Positions 1-7,319 of a stretch of DNA of 49,508 nucleotides are shown piece by piece (position 1 is the stretch's first letter; every line of letters begins with the position of its first letter). The position numbers were made by a program, and so were the translations under genes. This stretch comes from an uncultured Clostridium sp. (GTDB lineage: Bacteria > Bacillota > Clostridia > Clostridiales > Clostridiaceae): contig NZ_CAMQZG010000026.1 of the NCBI RefSeq assembly GCF_947039605.1, positions 1-49,508 of the forward strand, read 5' to 3'. A model generated the notes under the pieces. It did not search any database. It was not told the DNA's origin and was given only the letters and a program-made list of their open reading frames with translations.

Positions 1-375
1 TTGAGTAGGAACTTAATTATAACAAGGATTTACTATGAATGTTTTTTATTTTATACAAATGTAATATTATTCAAGTGTTTTTGCACTATTATAGTTAGTT
101 GAATTAAATATCCAATAAATGGTGTGATGAGTGAGAGGTATTTGATTATATTTTAAGATTTTTTATAAATGGATCATAGATGAGATCGTAATAAGATTTT
201 CATTATCCATATTTCAGGAACTAAATACTGAAAAGGAAATATCTAAATGGTTTACAAAATTATTATCAGGAAACAGTCAAGTTATGATTTAGCTATTTTC
301 TTTTTTTGTATAAGATAGATTATCAAGTTAAGTGTAACACTTCCTTAAAGAATACTTGGATGAGACTTTTCCAAG
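1..375. other. Intergenic / decayed sequence
   Basis: No complete gene is visible. An open stretch on the plus strand at about 146-292 encodes roughly 48 codons ending in a stop and reads like the tail of a protein (it includes FQELNTEKEISKW), but it has no start codon or ribosome binding site and I do not recognise it. It probably belongs to the same decayed mobile-element neighbourhood as the IS30 remnant that follows. Confidence 0.4.
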
Positions 376-557
376 TTAGGCATTTAAACGCTCTACGAAA
401 GTTGCAAAACACTCTTTATTTGAAACAACAGTAATAAGCTCCCAATGTCCAAAAACCTCTCTTTTATTAAATTTATTTGGAGCAGTATATATTTTATTCA
501 AAATAAAGTACCCCTAGTTTCTTTAGGTTTATAATTTCCCCTTTTTATACGTAATTT
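376..557 (-). pseudogene. IS30-family transposase remnant
   Basis: On the minus strand two reading frames together give an internal piece of an IS30-type DDE transposase: KPKETRG (frame ending at 498) followed, after a frameshift near 500-513, by NKREVFGHWELITVVS and CFATFVER. In the family this block reads FGHWELDTVVS...ERK, where the Asp is the first catalytic acidic residue. Here that Asp is Ile, the frame stops just after ER, and both the N-terminal HTH and the C-terminal part are missing. It is an inactive relic of roughly 60 codons. Identification rests on recalled family motifs and is strong; element boundaries cannot be set. Confidence 0.85.
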
Positions 558-581
558 TTAAAAATCTCCCTTTATGATTTT

Positions 582-605
582 TATAGATAACTGAAGTTAT
601 CTATA
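582..605. repeat. Perfect inverted repeat, 11-bp arms
   Basis: TATAGATAACT and AGTTATCTATA flank a 2-bp centre (GA). There is no following T-run, so it is not an obvious terminator. It lies just outside the IS30 relic and could be an operator or a leftover element end; the sequence does not decide. Confidence 0.5.
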
Positions 606-636
606 GTTTTAAATGCTAATTTAGTTATAAAAATTA

Positions 637-670
637 GCAAAAAGGTGCAATTTAGATTGCACCTTTTTGC
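637..670. terminator. Bidirectional terminator-like hairpin
   Basis: A perfect 15-bp stem (GCAAAAAGGTGCAAT paired with ATTGCACCTTTTTGC) closes a 4-nt loop TTAG. The A-rich and T-rich edges of the stem give a U-tract on either strand. No intact gene now ends here, so it probably served a gene that has since been lost. Confidence 0.75.
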
Positions 671-675
671 AAAAT

Positions 676-1361
676 TAATATTAATATAGCTATCTTAGTT
701 TTGTATATTATAGTTGTAACATTTATATTTATTGGAAAGAGATACAACTATATAAACACATACGTTTGTAGAAATGTTTACAAAAACCTTTGTGGATGTA
801 GAAGTGGAAATAGATCCACAAAATAAAATGAAAATATATTTATGAAATATACAGTATTAAATAGCTATATAGAGAGAGTTATAGGACTTTAGGGTTAATA
901 AGATTTAAATTAGATATTAATTAAAATTTAGTTAGTTAATTGAAAAAATATTAAAAGAATAATTAACTAACCATACTATATAAAATAAAAGAATAGAATT
1001 ATAAAAATAGAAGTTAAAGTTTATTTAATAAACTCAAATTAATACTTTACATTAATAACATATTATCAAATGTAAAAATTTCTGAAATATGGAACTATTA
1101 AAAATGACTACATTTTTAATAGAAATTGCTATTTTAGTTATAGGGCTGGATATTTAACTTTAAAGTTTGCTAAACAAAAGTTAAAAGAAAAATTTATAGG
1201 GTAGTTTTGATAAAAATTTGGTATAAAATCTATTGAATTTATTAAAATAGTGAGCGTTTATTTGAAAAAATGGAAAAAGAAAGAAAATATTTGAATTTTC
1301 TATTAATTTTGTTTATAATTAATTCACAATTTGAAAATATTAAAGATAAGGTGAATCATTG
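676..1361. other. AT-rich intergenic region with a small broken ORF
   Basis: No intact gene. ATG at 774 opens a 23-codon frame (MFTKTFVDVEVEIDPQ...) without a ribosome binding site. At 1089-1204 two frames joined by one frameshift give a short membrane-like protein: MELLKMTTFLIEIAILVIG continued by GYLTLKFAKQKLKEKFIG. Both look like gene debris, consistent with an accessory region beside an IS relic. Confidence 0.4.
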
Positions 1362-2087
1362 ATGAAGAAAGTAATAGGTAGTTTTTTTGTAGGACTAATA
1401 ATTTTAATAATAGGAATATGTATATACAATTTAGTAAATCAAAAACATAACAGTAGTATAATATTTTCAGATGGAAATCAACCTACTACTAATGTAGCAA
1501 ATAAAAAAATTATAGATTTAACTAATAATGTAGCTTTAACTAAAGATGGAGTTAAGGTATATTTAGGAGTTCCAAAAGGTTATGTTAGTGATAAAATAAA
1601 AGCATGTAGAGTAGAGACAGTTGGAAAGTTACGAAATTACATTTTATCTTGGTACAATGATGGTAATCAAATAGATTCGTATAAAGAAAGTGTGAATTAT
1701 AGTATCCCGAGTAAGGAATATCAATCACAATTATATTTATTTTCTATGGATAATCAAGATAAAAAAGACTTTTTGAAAAAATATGGAGCAGAAAATATTA
1801 TGATTACAATTGGAACGGCTAATAGTTCTAGTTTAGATTCTGAAAATGTTTGTTCTGCTATAATGATAAATGGTATCCCAGCTTTTGGATTTACAGTTTT
1901 TAATAATAAGATGATGGTTGAGGGAAATAAATTATTTTATTATGGCTTTATTACAGGGGATGGAGTTGTTATTCCAGCACATCAATTAAAAGAGTATGGA
2001 AGAGAAGGTAAGGTTCAAGTTATTGAAACAGGTCAAGCTATTGATTTTAATGGAGCAAATAATGGTCAAGCAGCTTGGTTAGTCTAA
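1362..2087 (+). CDS. Membrane-anchored protein of unknown function
   Basis: About 241 residues. An N-terminal hydrophobic segment at about residues 4-23 after MKK works as a signal anchor or uncleaved signal peptide, so most of the protein is expected outside the membrane. The rest is Asn/Gly-rich and ends in AIDFNGANNGQAAWLV. No family is recognised. A TTG at 1359 precedes ATG at 1362, but AAGGTG at 1348-1353 is correctly spaced (8 nt) for the ATG. The gene is monocistronic, with a terminator immediately downstream. Confidence 0.7.
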   Translation: MKKVIGSFFVGLIILIIGICIYNLVNQKHNSSIIFSDGNQPTTNVANKKIIDLTNNVALTKDGVKVYLGVPKGYVSDKIKACRVETVGKLRNYILSWYNDGNQIDSYKESVNYSIPSKEYQSQLYLFSMDNQDKKDFLKKYGAENIMITIGTANSSSLDSENVCSAIMINGIPAFGFTVFNNKMMVEGNKLFYYGFITGDGVVIPAHQLKEYGREGKVQVIETGQAIDFNGANNGQAAWLV

Positions 2088-2097
2088 ATATAAGAGT

Positions 2098-2125
2098 GAC
2101 TATGAAAAAATTCATAGTCATTTTT
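2098..2125 (+). terminator. Rho-independent terminator
   Basis: GACTATGAA and TTCATAGTC form a 9-bp stem with an AAAA loop followed by ATTTTT, ending the transcript of the preceding gene. Confidence 0.8.
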
Positions 2126-2127
2126 AT

Positions 2128-2179
2128 TTGATTTTTTAAGAGTTTTAGTGTATTCTATAAATAGTTAGCATGCTAACTA
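2128..2179 (+). promoter_or_regulatory. Promoter with 18-bp palindromic operator for the MarR/HsmA operon
   Basis: TTGATT (2128-2133) and TATTCT (2151-2156) are 17 bp apart, giving a start near 2163. A perfect 18-bp palindrome, TAGTTAGCATGCTAACTA (2162-2179), sits exactly at the predicted start and just before the ribosome binding site. This is the expected position and symmetry for a dimeric MarR repressor acting on its own promoter. That the downstream regulator binds here is an inference. Confidence 0.7.
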
Positions 2180-2194
2180 AAAGGAGATTTAGTT

Positions 2195-2620
2195 ATGAAT
2201 ATGGATGAATTTAAGATTTGCCTCTATATAAAGGAGTTTAATACAATTATAAATACAGAGGTATCTGAGAGATTAAAACACAAAGGACTTACACAGTCAC
2301 AAATTACAGCTATAAAATTTGTAGCTCACAAACATAAAATAACATTAACAGAGCTTAGTGAAAAAATGAGTATTAAAAAGTCAACTTGTTCTGGAATTGT
2401 AGATAGACTTGAGGCTATAGATGTTTTTGAGAGAATAAAAGATGAAAATGATAAGAGAATAAGTTATATACAGTTTTCTGAAAAAGGAAAAACATTAGCA
2501 TTTGAGATTAAAGATGATATGAATGGAGTTTTTGCAGATATATTTAAGGATGTTCCAAAAGAAACTTTAGATTTAGTTGGCACAAAACTTGAAGAAATTA
2601 TAGAAATTATAAAAAAATAA
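2195..2620 (+). CDS. hsmR: MarR-family repressor, HsmR-like
   Basis: A 141-residue winged-helix protein. Helix-turn-helix residues lie at about 50-75 (LTELSEKMSIKKSTCSGIVDRL) and the wing at about 80-95 (DENDKRISYIQFSEKGK), the typical MarR order with N- and C-terminal dimerisation helices. It is followed after 43 bp by an HsmA-type membrane protein. In Clostridioides difficile a MarR regulator (HsmR) senses haem and releases hsmA, which helps tolerate haem and oxidative stress. Equivalence is inferred from family plus gene order. AAGGAG at 2181-2186 sets the start. The perfect palindrome over the transcription start suggests autorepression. Confidence 0.75.
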   Translation: MNMDEFKICLYIKEFNTIINTEVSERLKHKGLTQSQITAIKFVAHKHKITLTELSEKMSIKKSTCSGIVDRLEAIDVFERIKDENDKRISYIQFSEKGKTLAFEIKDDMNGVFADIFKDVPKETLDLVGTKLEEIIEIIKK

Positions 2621-2663
2621 TCATTAACATTTAAAAAACAAAAGATAAAAGGAGTGGTTTTTA

Positions 2664-3062
2664 ATGCCTAAATTATTAATACCAGCAATTATATTTATTA
2701 CAGCAGCACTTGTTTTTTATACTATAGGAGTTTGGGGAGAGAATAGAGCGAAAGTTCTTAAGAAGAAACATGTAGTTATATTCTGGCTTGGACTTGTGTG
2801 TGATACTCTTGGGACTTTTACAATGAGTAGAATTGCAGCAGCGGGGACAGATAAAGGAATTACCCCTATTCAACTTTTAATACATCAATCAACAGGAACT
2901 CTTGCAATCGTGTTAATGCTTATACATGCTGTATGGGCAACATTTATTATTACTAGAGGCAGTGAGAAGGCAAAAGCAGTATTTCATAAGTTTAGTGTAA
3001 TAGTATGGGTTATTTGGTTAATACCATATTTTGCAGGTATGTATATTGGAATGACATCTTAA
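2664..3062 (+). CDS. hsmA: HsmA-like (TIGR03987 family) membrane protein
   Basis: 132 residues with four predicted membrane helices (about 4-22, 37-57, 75-97, 108-128). Sequence such as FWLGLVCDTLGTFTM, HQSTGTLAIVLMLIHAVWA and the buried His/Arg residues is characteristic of the TIGR03987/HsmA family. HsmA in C. difficile is a haem-binding membrane protein controlled by the neighbouring MarR regulator. Here it is the second gene of the same two-gene operon, with AAAAGGAG at 2649-2656 before its ATG and a terminator after it. The physiological role in this organism is inferred. Confidence 0.75.
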   Translation: MPKLLIPAIIFITAALVFYTIGVWGENRAKVLKKKHVVIFWLGLVCDTLGTFTMSRIAAAGTDKGITPIQLLIHQSTGTLAIVLMLIHAVWATFIITRGSEKAKAVFHKFSVIVWVIWLIPYFAGMYIGMTS

Positions 3063-3072
3063 TACAATATTA

Positions 3073-3101
3073 GAGTAGACTATTTAGTCTGCTCTTTTTT
3101 T
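3073..3101 (+). terminator. Rho-independent terminator
   Basis: GAGTAGACTA pairs with TAGTCTGCTC (one G-U pair) and is followed by a T7 tract. It ends the MarR/HsmA operon. Confidence 0.8.
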
Positions 3102-3246
3102 GTAAAGAAAAGATTAATTATAAATGTACAAGCATAAAATGGAAGAAAAAGTTAATTAAATAGATATATCTTTTTAAAGTTAAGTCAACAATTTTAACTT
3201 TTTATAGTGATACAATATTTTTATAAGATTATTTAGGAGGGAAAAT

Positions 3247-3813
3247 ATGTTACAAGTTAAGTTTATTTTAGTTGATGGGGCTGAAAATTTAAAATTATAT
3301 TCAGAGATAATTAATAAGGTTTCAAGAGAGTATGCAGAGTTTAAAAACTATAAGATAAATAATAATTTAGAGGGTTTATTATTAGAATTTGATGTTAATA
3401 ATAAGTATAAGGGTTTTAATCTTACTTATTTAATTAGGTCATATGATTATGATGAAAACAGTATGGGGGCTGAATATTCAGTAAATTATTTTAATAATGA
3501 TAGACCTACAGATGTTAAGATAGTAATCGATAAATATGATGAAAAACATATTAGAGTAAAAAGTATAAAAAATAATCAAGTTATGAATGTTCTTACAGTA
3601 TCACAAAAAGATTCAATTGAATCAACAGTTTATAATTTAAGTATTTATTCTGAAAATTTAGTTTCAGATGAAGCTAAAAAAACATATAAGAATTTAAGTA
3701 TAGATAGTTTATGTGAAAGGGTATTAGAGCATTTTGGAGTTGAAATAGGATATTTATTTAGTAGAACATCAAAAGAATGGTTGCTTGAGGATATAGAAAG
3801 ATTTTTAAAATAG
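3247..3813 (+). CDS. Hypothetical cytoplasmic protein
   Basis: 188 residues, charged and Asn/Tyr-rich, with no signal peptide or membrane helix. No family is recognised. The C-terminal half (from about residue 115) contains SVSQ-like and helical sequence ending in TSKEWLLEDIERFLK. GGAGGG immediately upstream supports ATG at 3247. It is a single gene with its own upstream region, separated from recA by about 190 bp that contains the recA control region. Confidence 0.65.
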   Translation: MLQVKFILVDGAENLKLYSEIINKVSREYAEFKNYKINNNLEGLLLEFDVNNKYKGFNLTYLIRSYDYDENSMGAEYSVNYFNNDRPTDVKIVIDKYDEKHIRVKSIKNNQVMNVLTVSQKDSIESTVYNLSIYSENLVSDEAKKTYKNLSIDSLCERVLEHFGVEIGYLFSRTSKEWLLEDIERFLK

Positions 3814-3838
3814 ACTTTTTATGTTTATAAATAAAAAC

Positions 3839-3888
3839 CGAATGTTTGTTCTTTTTTTCTATTTTAATTGCAAATATTATGTTATAAT
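3839..3888 (+). promoter_or_regulatory. Probable LexA (SOS) box and promoter of recA
   Basis: CGAATGTTTGTTCT at 3839-3852 resembles the Gram-positive SOS box CGAACRNRYGTTYC, agreeing at nine of the twelve or so constrained positions. It is followed by a perfect -10 hexamer, TATAAT, at 3883-3888. The -35 region is poor (near 3860-3866). An SOS box in front of recA is expected in this group. LexA itself is not in the window. Confidence 0.5.
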
Positions 3889-4001
3889 AAATTTACAAAT
3901 CGCGATAGAAATGAAAATTCTAATAAGTTTTTTACATTAGAAATAGTAGTATTATTATTCGCAAGGTAATAGAAGATGTTTGAGTGGAAGGAGATTTTAG
4001 A

Positions 4002-4981
4002 ATGGAATTAGAAGAAGGTAAATTAAAAGCACTACAGAATACGCTAAATCAAATTGAAAAGCAGTTTGGTAAAGGTGCAGTTTTCAATTTAGGTGATGCG
4101 GGTACAGAAATGGAAACTATAAGTACAGGTTCACTTCAACTTGATGATGCATTAGGAGTAGGTGGACTTCCAAAAGGAAGAATTGTTGAGATATTTGGGC
4201 CAGAGAGTTCAGGTAAAACAACAATAGCACTTCATGCAATTGCAGAAGGTCAAAAAAGAGGAGAGCAATGTGCATTTATAGATGTAGAACATGCTTTAGA
4301 TCCAGTTTATGCGAGAAATCTTGGAGTTAATATAGATAATCTTATAGTTGCACAGCCAGATAGTGGAGAGCAAGCGCTTGAAATTACAGAGGCTTTAATA
4401 TCAAGTGGGGCTGTTGGTATAATAGTTATTGACTCAGTTGCAGCACTTACACCAAGAGCTGAGATTGAAGGAGAAATGGGACAGTCACATGTAGGGCTTC
4501 AAGCTAGACTTATGTCACAAGCTTTAAGAAAACTTACAGGTACTATCAAGAAAACAGAATGTATAGCTATCTTTATTAACCAATTAAGGGAAAAAGTAGG
4601 AGTTATGTTCGGGAATCCTGAGACAACACCTGGGGGTAGAGCACTTAAGTTTTATTCTTCAGTAAGATTAGATATTAGAAGAATAGAAACTCTTAAAAAA
4701 GGCGATCAAATGATCGGTAATAGAGTTAGAGTTAAAGTAGTTAAAAATAAGGTTGCACCTCCATTTAAACAAGCTGAATTTGAAATCATGTTCGGTGTAG
4801 GTATAGATAGACTTGGAGAGATTGTTGATCTTGGAGTTAAGTACGAATTAAAAAGAGTGGGTCATGGTTCTCATATGGAGAGACAAGACTTGGTCAAGGT
4901 AAGGAAAATGTAAAAGCATTACTTGCTGATAATGAAGAATTATACAAAGAGATTGAGAATTTAATTTTAGATAAAATGTAA
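4002..4981 (+). CDS. recA: RecA recombinase, interrupted by a 1-base frameshift
   Basis: Residues 1 to about 282 are a normal RecA core: Walker [10 protein letters not shown] (about 66-74), Walker [12 protein letters not shown], loop L2 region and [19 protein letters not shown]. Reading as given, the frame then runs into unrelated residues and stops at 4913. Stepping back one base at 4847 restores [33 protein letters not shown] up to the stop at 4979-4981. One base is therefore missing around 4845-4855, next to an A5 run. The start is ATG 4002, with AAGGAG 8 nt upstream, rather than GTG 3984. If the frameshift is real, the C-terminal domain is lost and recombination and SOS induction would be impaired. 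No cinA or rny neighbour is present, unlike many Firmicutes. Confidence 0.9.
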
Positions 4982-4991
4982 CATAATATTT

Positions 4992-5029
4992 AAAAGTCCT
5001 AGAATGTAAAAATTCTAGGACTTTTTTTT
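4992..5029 (+). terminator. Rho-independent terminator of recA
   Basis: AAGTCCTAGAAT and ATTCTAGGACTT form a 12-bp stem followed by a T8 run. It lies just past the stop codon of the restored reading frame (4981) and not past the premature one, which supports 4981 as the ancestral gene end. Confidence 0.85.
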
Positions 5030-5088
5030 GTTTTTAATTTAAAAAAATTTAAAAATGATGAAAATTTTAAAAATAATTTTTAGAAAAG

Positions 5089-5116
5089 TGAAATATTTTG
5101 AATTTAAATACGAATA
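5089..5116 (+). promoter_or_regulatory. Candidate ECF-type autoregulated promoter
   Basis: TGAAAT (5089-5094), 16 bp, then CGAATA (5111-5116) resembles the TGAAAC-N16-CGTA pattern of Gram-positive ECF sigma factors. It lies directly upstream of an ECF sigma gene, suggesting autoregulation. It also means a translation start at TTG 5098 would fall inside the promoter. Confidence 0.4.
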
Positions 5117-5169
5117 TAAGGGTGAAAGTACTTTCAAGGGGACATAAAAAGTTATGGGGGAATAGATTA

Positions 5170-5712
5170 GTGAGAGATTTTGATGATTTTATAAAAAAAC
5201 TAAAAAGAAAAGATTTAAAGGCTTTAGATTATTTAGTTTTAAATTATTCTAATATTATTTTTAAATATTGTAATGGGGTTTTGAATAATAGAGAGCTTAG
5301 CCGCGAATGTGTTAATGATGTTATTTTTAAAATTTGGAATAATATAGATTCATTTGATAGAAAAGAAGAAAAATTTATTGTTTGGGTTTTGGCAATTTCA
5401 AAATATACAGCTATAGATATTTTAAGAAAAGAGAGTAAATATTATAATGCGAGTGATATATCAGAAATTGCGATTGCTTCAAAAGATAGTATTGAGAAAG
5501 AATTTATATGTACTGAGGATATACAAGAAATCAAAGAAGAAATTAACAATATGAATGAGGTTGATAGAGAGATATTTTTACGAAAATTTTTTGATGATGA
5601 AAGTAGTATTGAAATAGGTAAAAGTCTTGGTCTTACAGAGAAGTTTATTAATCTTAGAATTTTTAGAGGTAGAAAAAAACTTAGAGAAAAGTTTGGTGTT
5701 AGAGGGGTGTAA
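5170..5712 (+). CDS. ECF RNA polymerase sigma factor
   Basis: A sigma-70 family ECF factor of 180 residues. Region 2 includes YSNIIFKYCNGVLNN...CVNDVIFKIWNNIDSFD and region 4 includes EVDREIFLRKFFDDESSIEIGKSLGLTEKFINLRIFRGRKKLREKF. The frame is open back to TTG 5098, but that start lacks a Shine-Dalgarno and lies inside an ECF-like promoter. GTG 5170 has GGGG 9 nt upstream and begins MRDFDDFIKKLKRKD, typical for the family. Two bases separate it from the DUF4179 gene, its likely membrane anti-sigma factor. The pair probably senses envelope stress; the signal is unknown. Confidence 0.85.
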   Translation: MRDFDDFIKKLKRKDLKALDYLVLNYSNIIFKYCNGVLNNRELSRECVNDVIFKIWNNIDSFDRKEEKFIVWVLAISKYTAIDILRKESKYYNASDISEIAIASKDSIEKEFICTEDIQEIKEEINNMNEVDREIFLRKFFDDESSIEIGKSLGLTEKFINLRIFRGRKKLREKFGVRGV

Positions 5713-5714
5713 TT

Positions 5715-7029
5715 ATGAAGAGATTTAAAGATGGTGAGAAGAAAAATGGTTTGAAATTTTCTAATGAAGATTTAACAGAATTTGAACTTGAAAGCATTAA
5801 GGAGGAAGTAAGAAGAAAAGTAAGGGTGGAAAATAAGAAAAGTCTTAGAAAGATTGCAGTGGTAATGATAGGGATAGTACTTATAGGTGGAGGTATAACA
5901 CCTGTTATTGCAGAGAATGTTCCATTTATAAAGGAGATTTATAATAAGTTTGGAATGATTAAAGAATTTAAAGATTATACAGAATATGTAGGAATGAGAG
6001 AAGAATTTGATGGCGGGACTGTAACTTTAGATAATTTAATTATAACTAGAGATAAAGTAATGGTTTTAGTAGAAGTAAAGACTGATGAAAAAATTTCAAG
6101 TTTAGATAAATTTATGATAACTGGTAAATTCGGAGAAAAGGAAGAAAGAAAGTCTATGGGAACATTTGTGAGTGAGCATAAAGTTGATGATAATACTGTG
6201 ATTATTGAAGCGATATTAGATTTTAATGGGAATAAACTTAAAAAGAATGAAGAGCTGATTTTTAGTATAGTTAATGAAAAAAATAAAAGTTTAGTAGAGT
6301 TTGATATAAAAGCTGATATTAGTAATACATTAGATAAAGTTTATGATTTTGAGGTAAATAAGAAAGTTAATGATGAGTATAAATTAAAGAATATAGAATA
6401 TAGAATCAACAGTTCTAGATACTACATTAATATTTGAGTATAAAGATAATATTATCAAAAATGGGGAGTACACAAAATTTGATGAACCTTCTGATAATAT
6501 ATTAAGTGTAGATGGTAGATTATATTTTATGAATAGGTCAGAACCTGATGTTGAAAAGAATTCATATTCAGTAACTTATAATGGTGTTAATAAAGAATTA
6601 TTAGAAAATGCAAATAGCATAGAATTAATAACAAGTAATGGGCTAGTAGAGGATAAGAAAGATTTAGAGTTAAAAAAAGAGTATGTAACTAAAAATAATG
6701 TTAAATATCCTAAAGTTATAAAGCTTTCAACAGGAGAAATAATTAAACTTGATGATGTTAAGAATGATGAGAGTGAAGTTACTTTAAATATAGAAAGTGA
6801 GGGGATTGAAGAATTAGCAGTAGCAAGAAGTTTAAATAAAATCGGAGAATTTGAAGATGAAAGCAAAGTAGTGTTTAATAGTTTTTTCCATCATGAAAAT
6901 ATTATACAAAAAATAGATAATGGATATTCAATAACATTTAGAAAGTATTTAGGTAATGAAGTTAATTATAATATAGATATAGAAGAAACTGATATAGGTA
7001 TAGAGTATGAGAGGATAACTATAAAGTAA
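5715..7029 (+). CDS. DUF4179-type anti-sigma factor, frameshifted
   Basis: The first part (5715-6417) has a cytoplasmic N-terminus, a membrane helix at about residues 48-66 (IAVVMIGIVLIGGGITPVI), then a DUF4179-like extracellular domain (ENVPFIKEIYNKFG...). The frame ends at 6437. Moving +1 at 6418 continues smoothly as DTTLIFEYKDNIIKNGEY to the stop at 7029. An extra A near 6417 explains the break, and the full protein would be about 437 residues. It follows the ECF sigma gene by two bases, so translational coupling is likely. If real, the frameshift removes about half of the extracellular domain but leaves the membrane anchor and sigma-binding end. Confidence 0.8.
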
Positions 7030-7065
7030 GGTTTGTTAAAAAATGATTAGTTCAAAAAATTATGA

Positions 7066-7098
7066 AGATGGACAAGGAATATAAGTCCATCTTTTTTT
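7066..7098 (+). terminator. Rho-independent terminator
   Basis: AGATGGAC pairs with GTCCATCT across an 11-nt loop and is followed by T7. It ends the sigma/anti-sigma operon. Confidence 0.8.
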
Positions 7099-7259
7099 GT
7101 ATATAAATTTATAAGAATATTAAAATTATATGGATACTAGATAGATAGTCAATAATAACAATTAAATTAAGATTTATAATATTAGTACTCAAATATAGAA
7201 AGAAAAGTATAATAAGTATCATATAATAATTTAAACATAAAAAATAGGGAGATGTAGTT

Positions 7260-7319
7260 ATGGAGGGTTTTAAACCAGTATTTAAATGTATTTTCTTTGG
7301 GCTAATATGGCATTTATAA
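7260..7319 (+). pseudogene. 5' fragment of a lost plus-strand gene
   Basis: ATG 7260 with GGGAGA 7-12 nt upstream starts MEGFKPVFKCIFFGLIWHL and stops after 19 codons. The good ribosome binding site and hydrophobic sequence look like the beginning of a membrane protein. It stops within a few bases of the end of the convergent, C-terminally short LevR-type gene, so a deletion joining two gene bodies is a simple explanation. The original product is not recognisable. Confidence 0.35.

Noticed and set aside
3984-4001. GTG start for recA, six codons upstream of ATG 4002
   Set aside because: The AAGGAG site lies within this extension and is correctly spaced for ATG 4002.
4845-4860. Programmed -1 frameshifting in recA
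   Set aside because: No X-XXY-YYZ slippery heptamer in the zero frame and no known recoding in recA; a simple indel is more likely.
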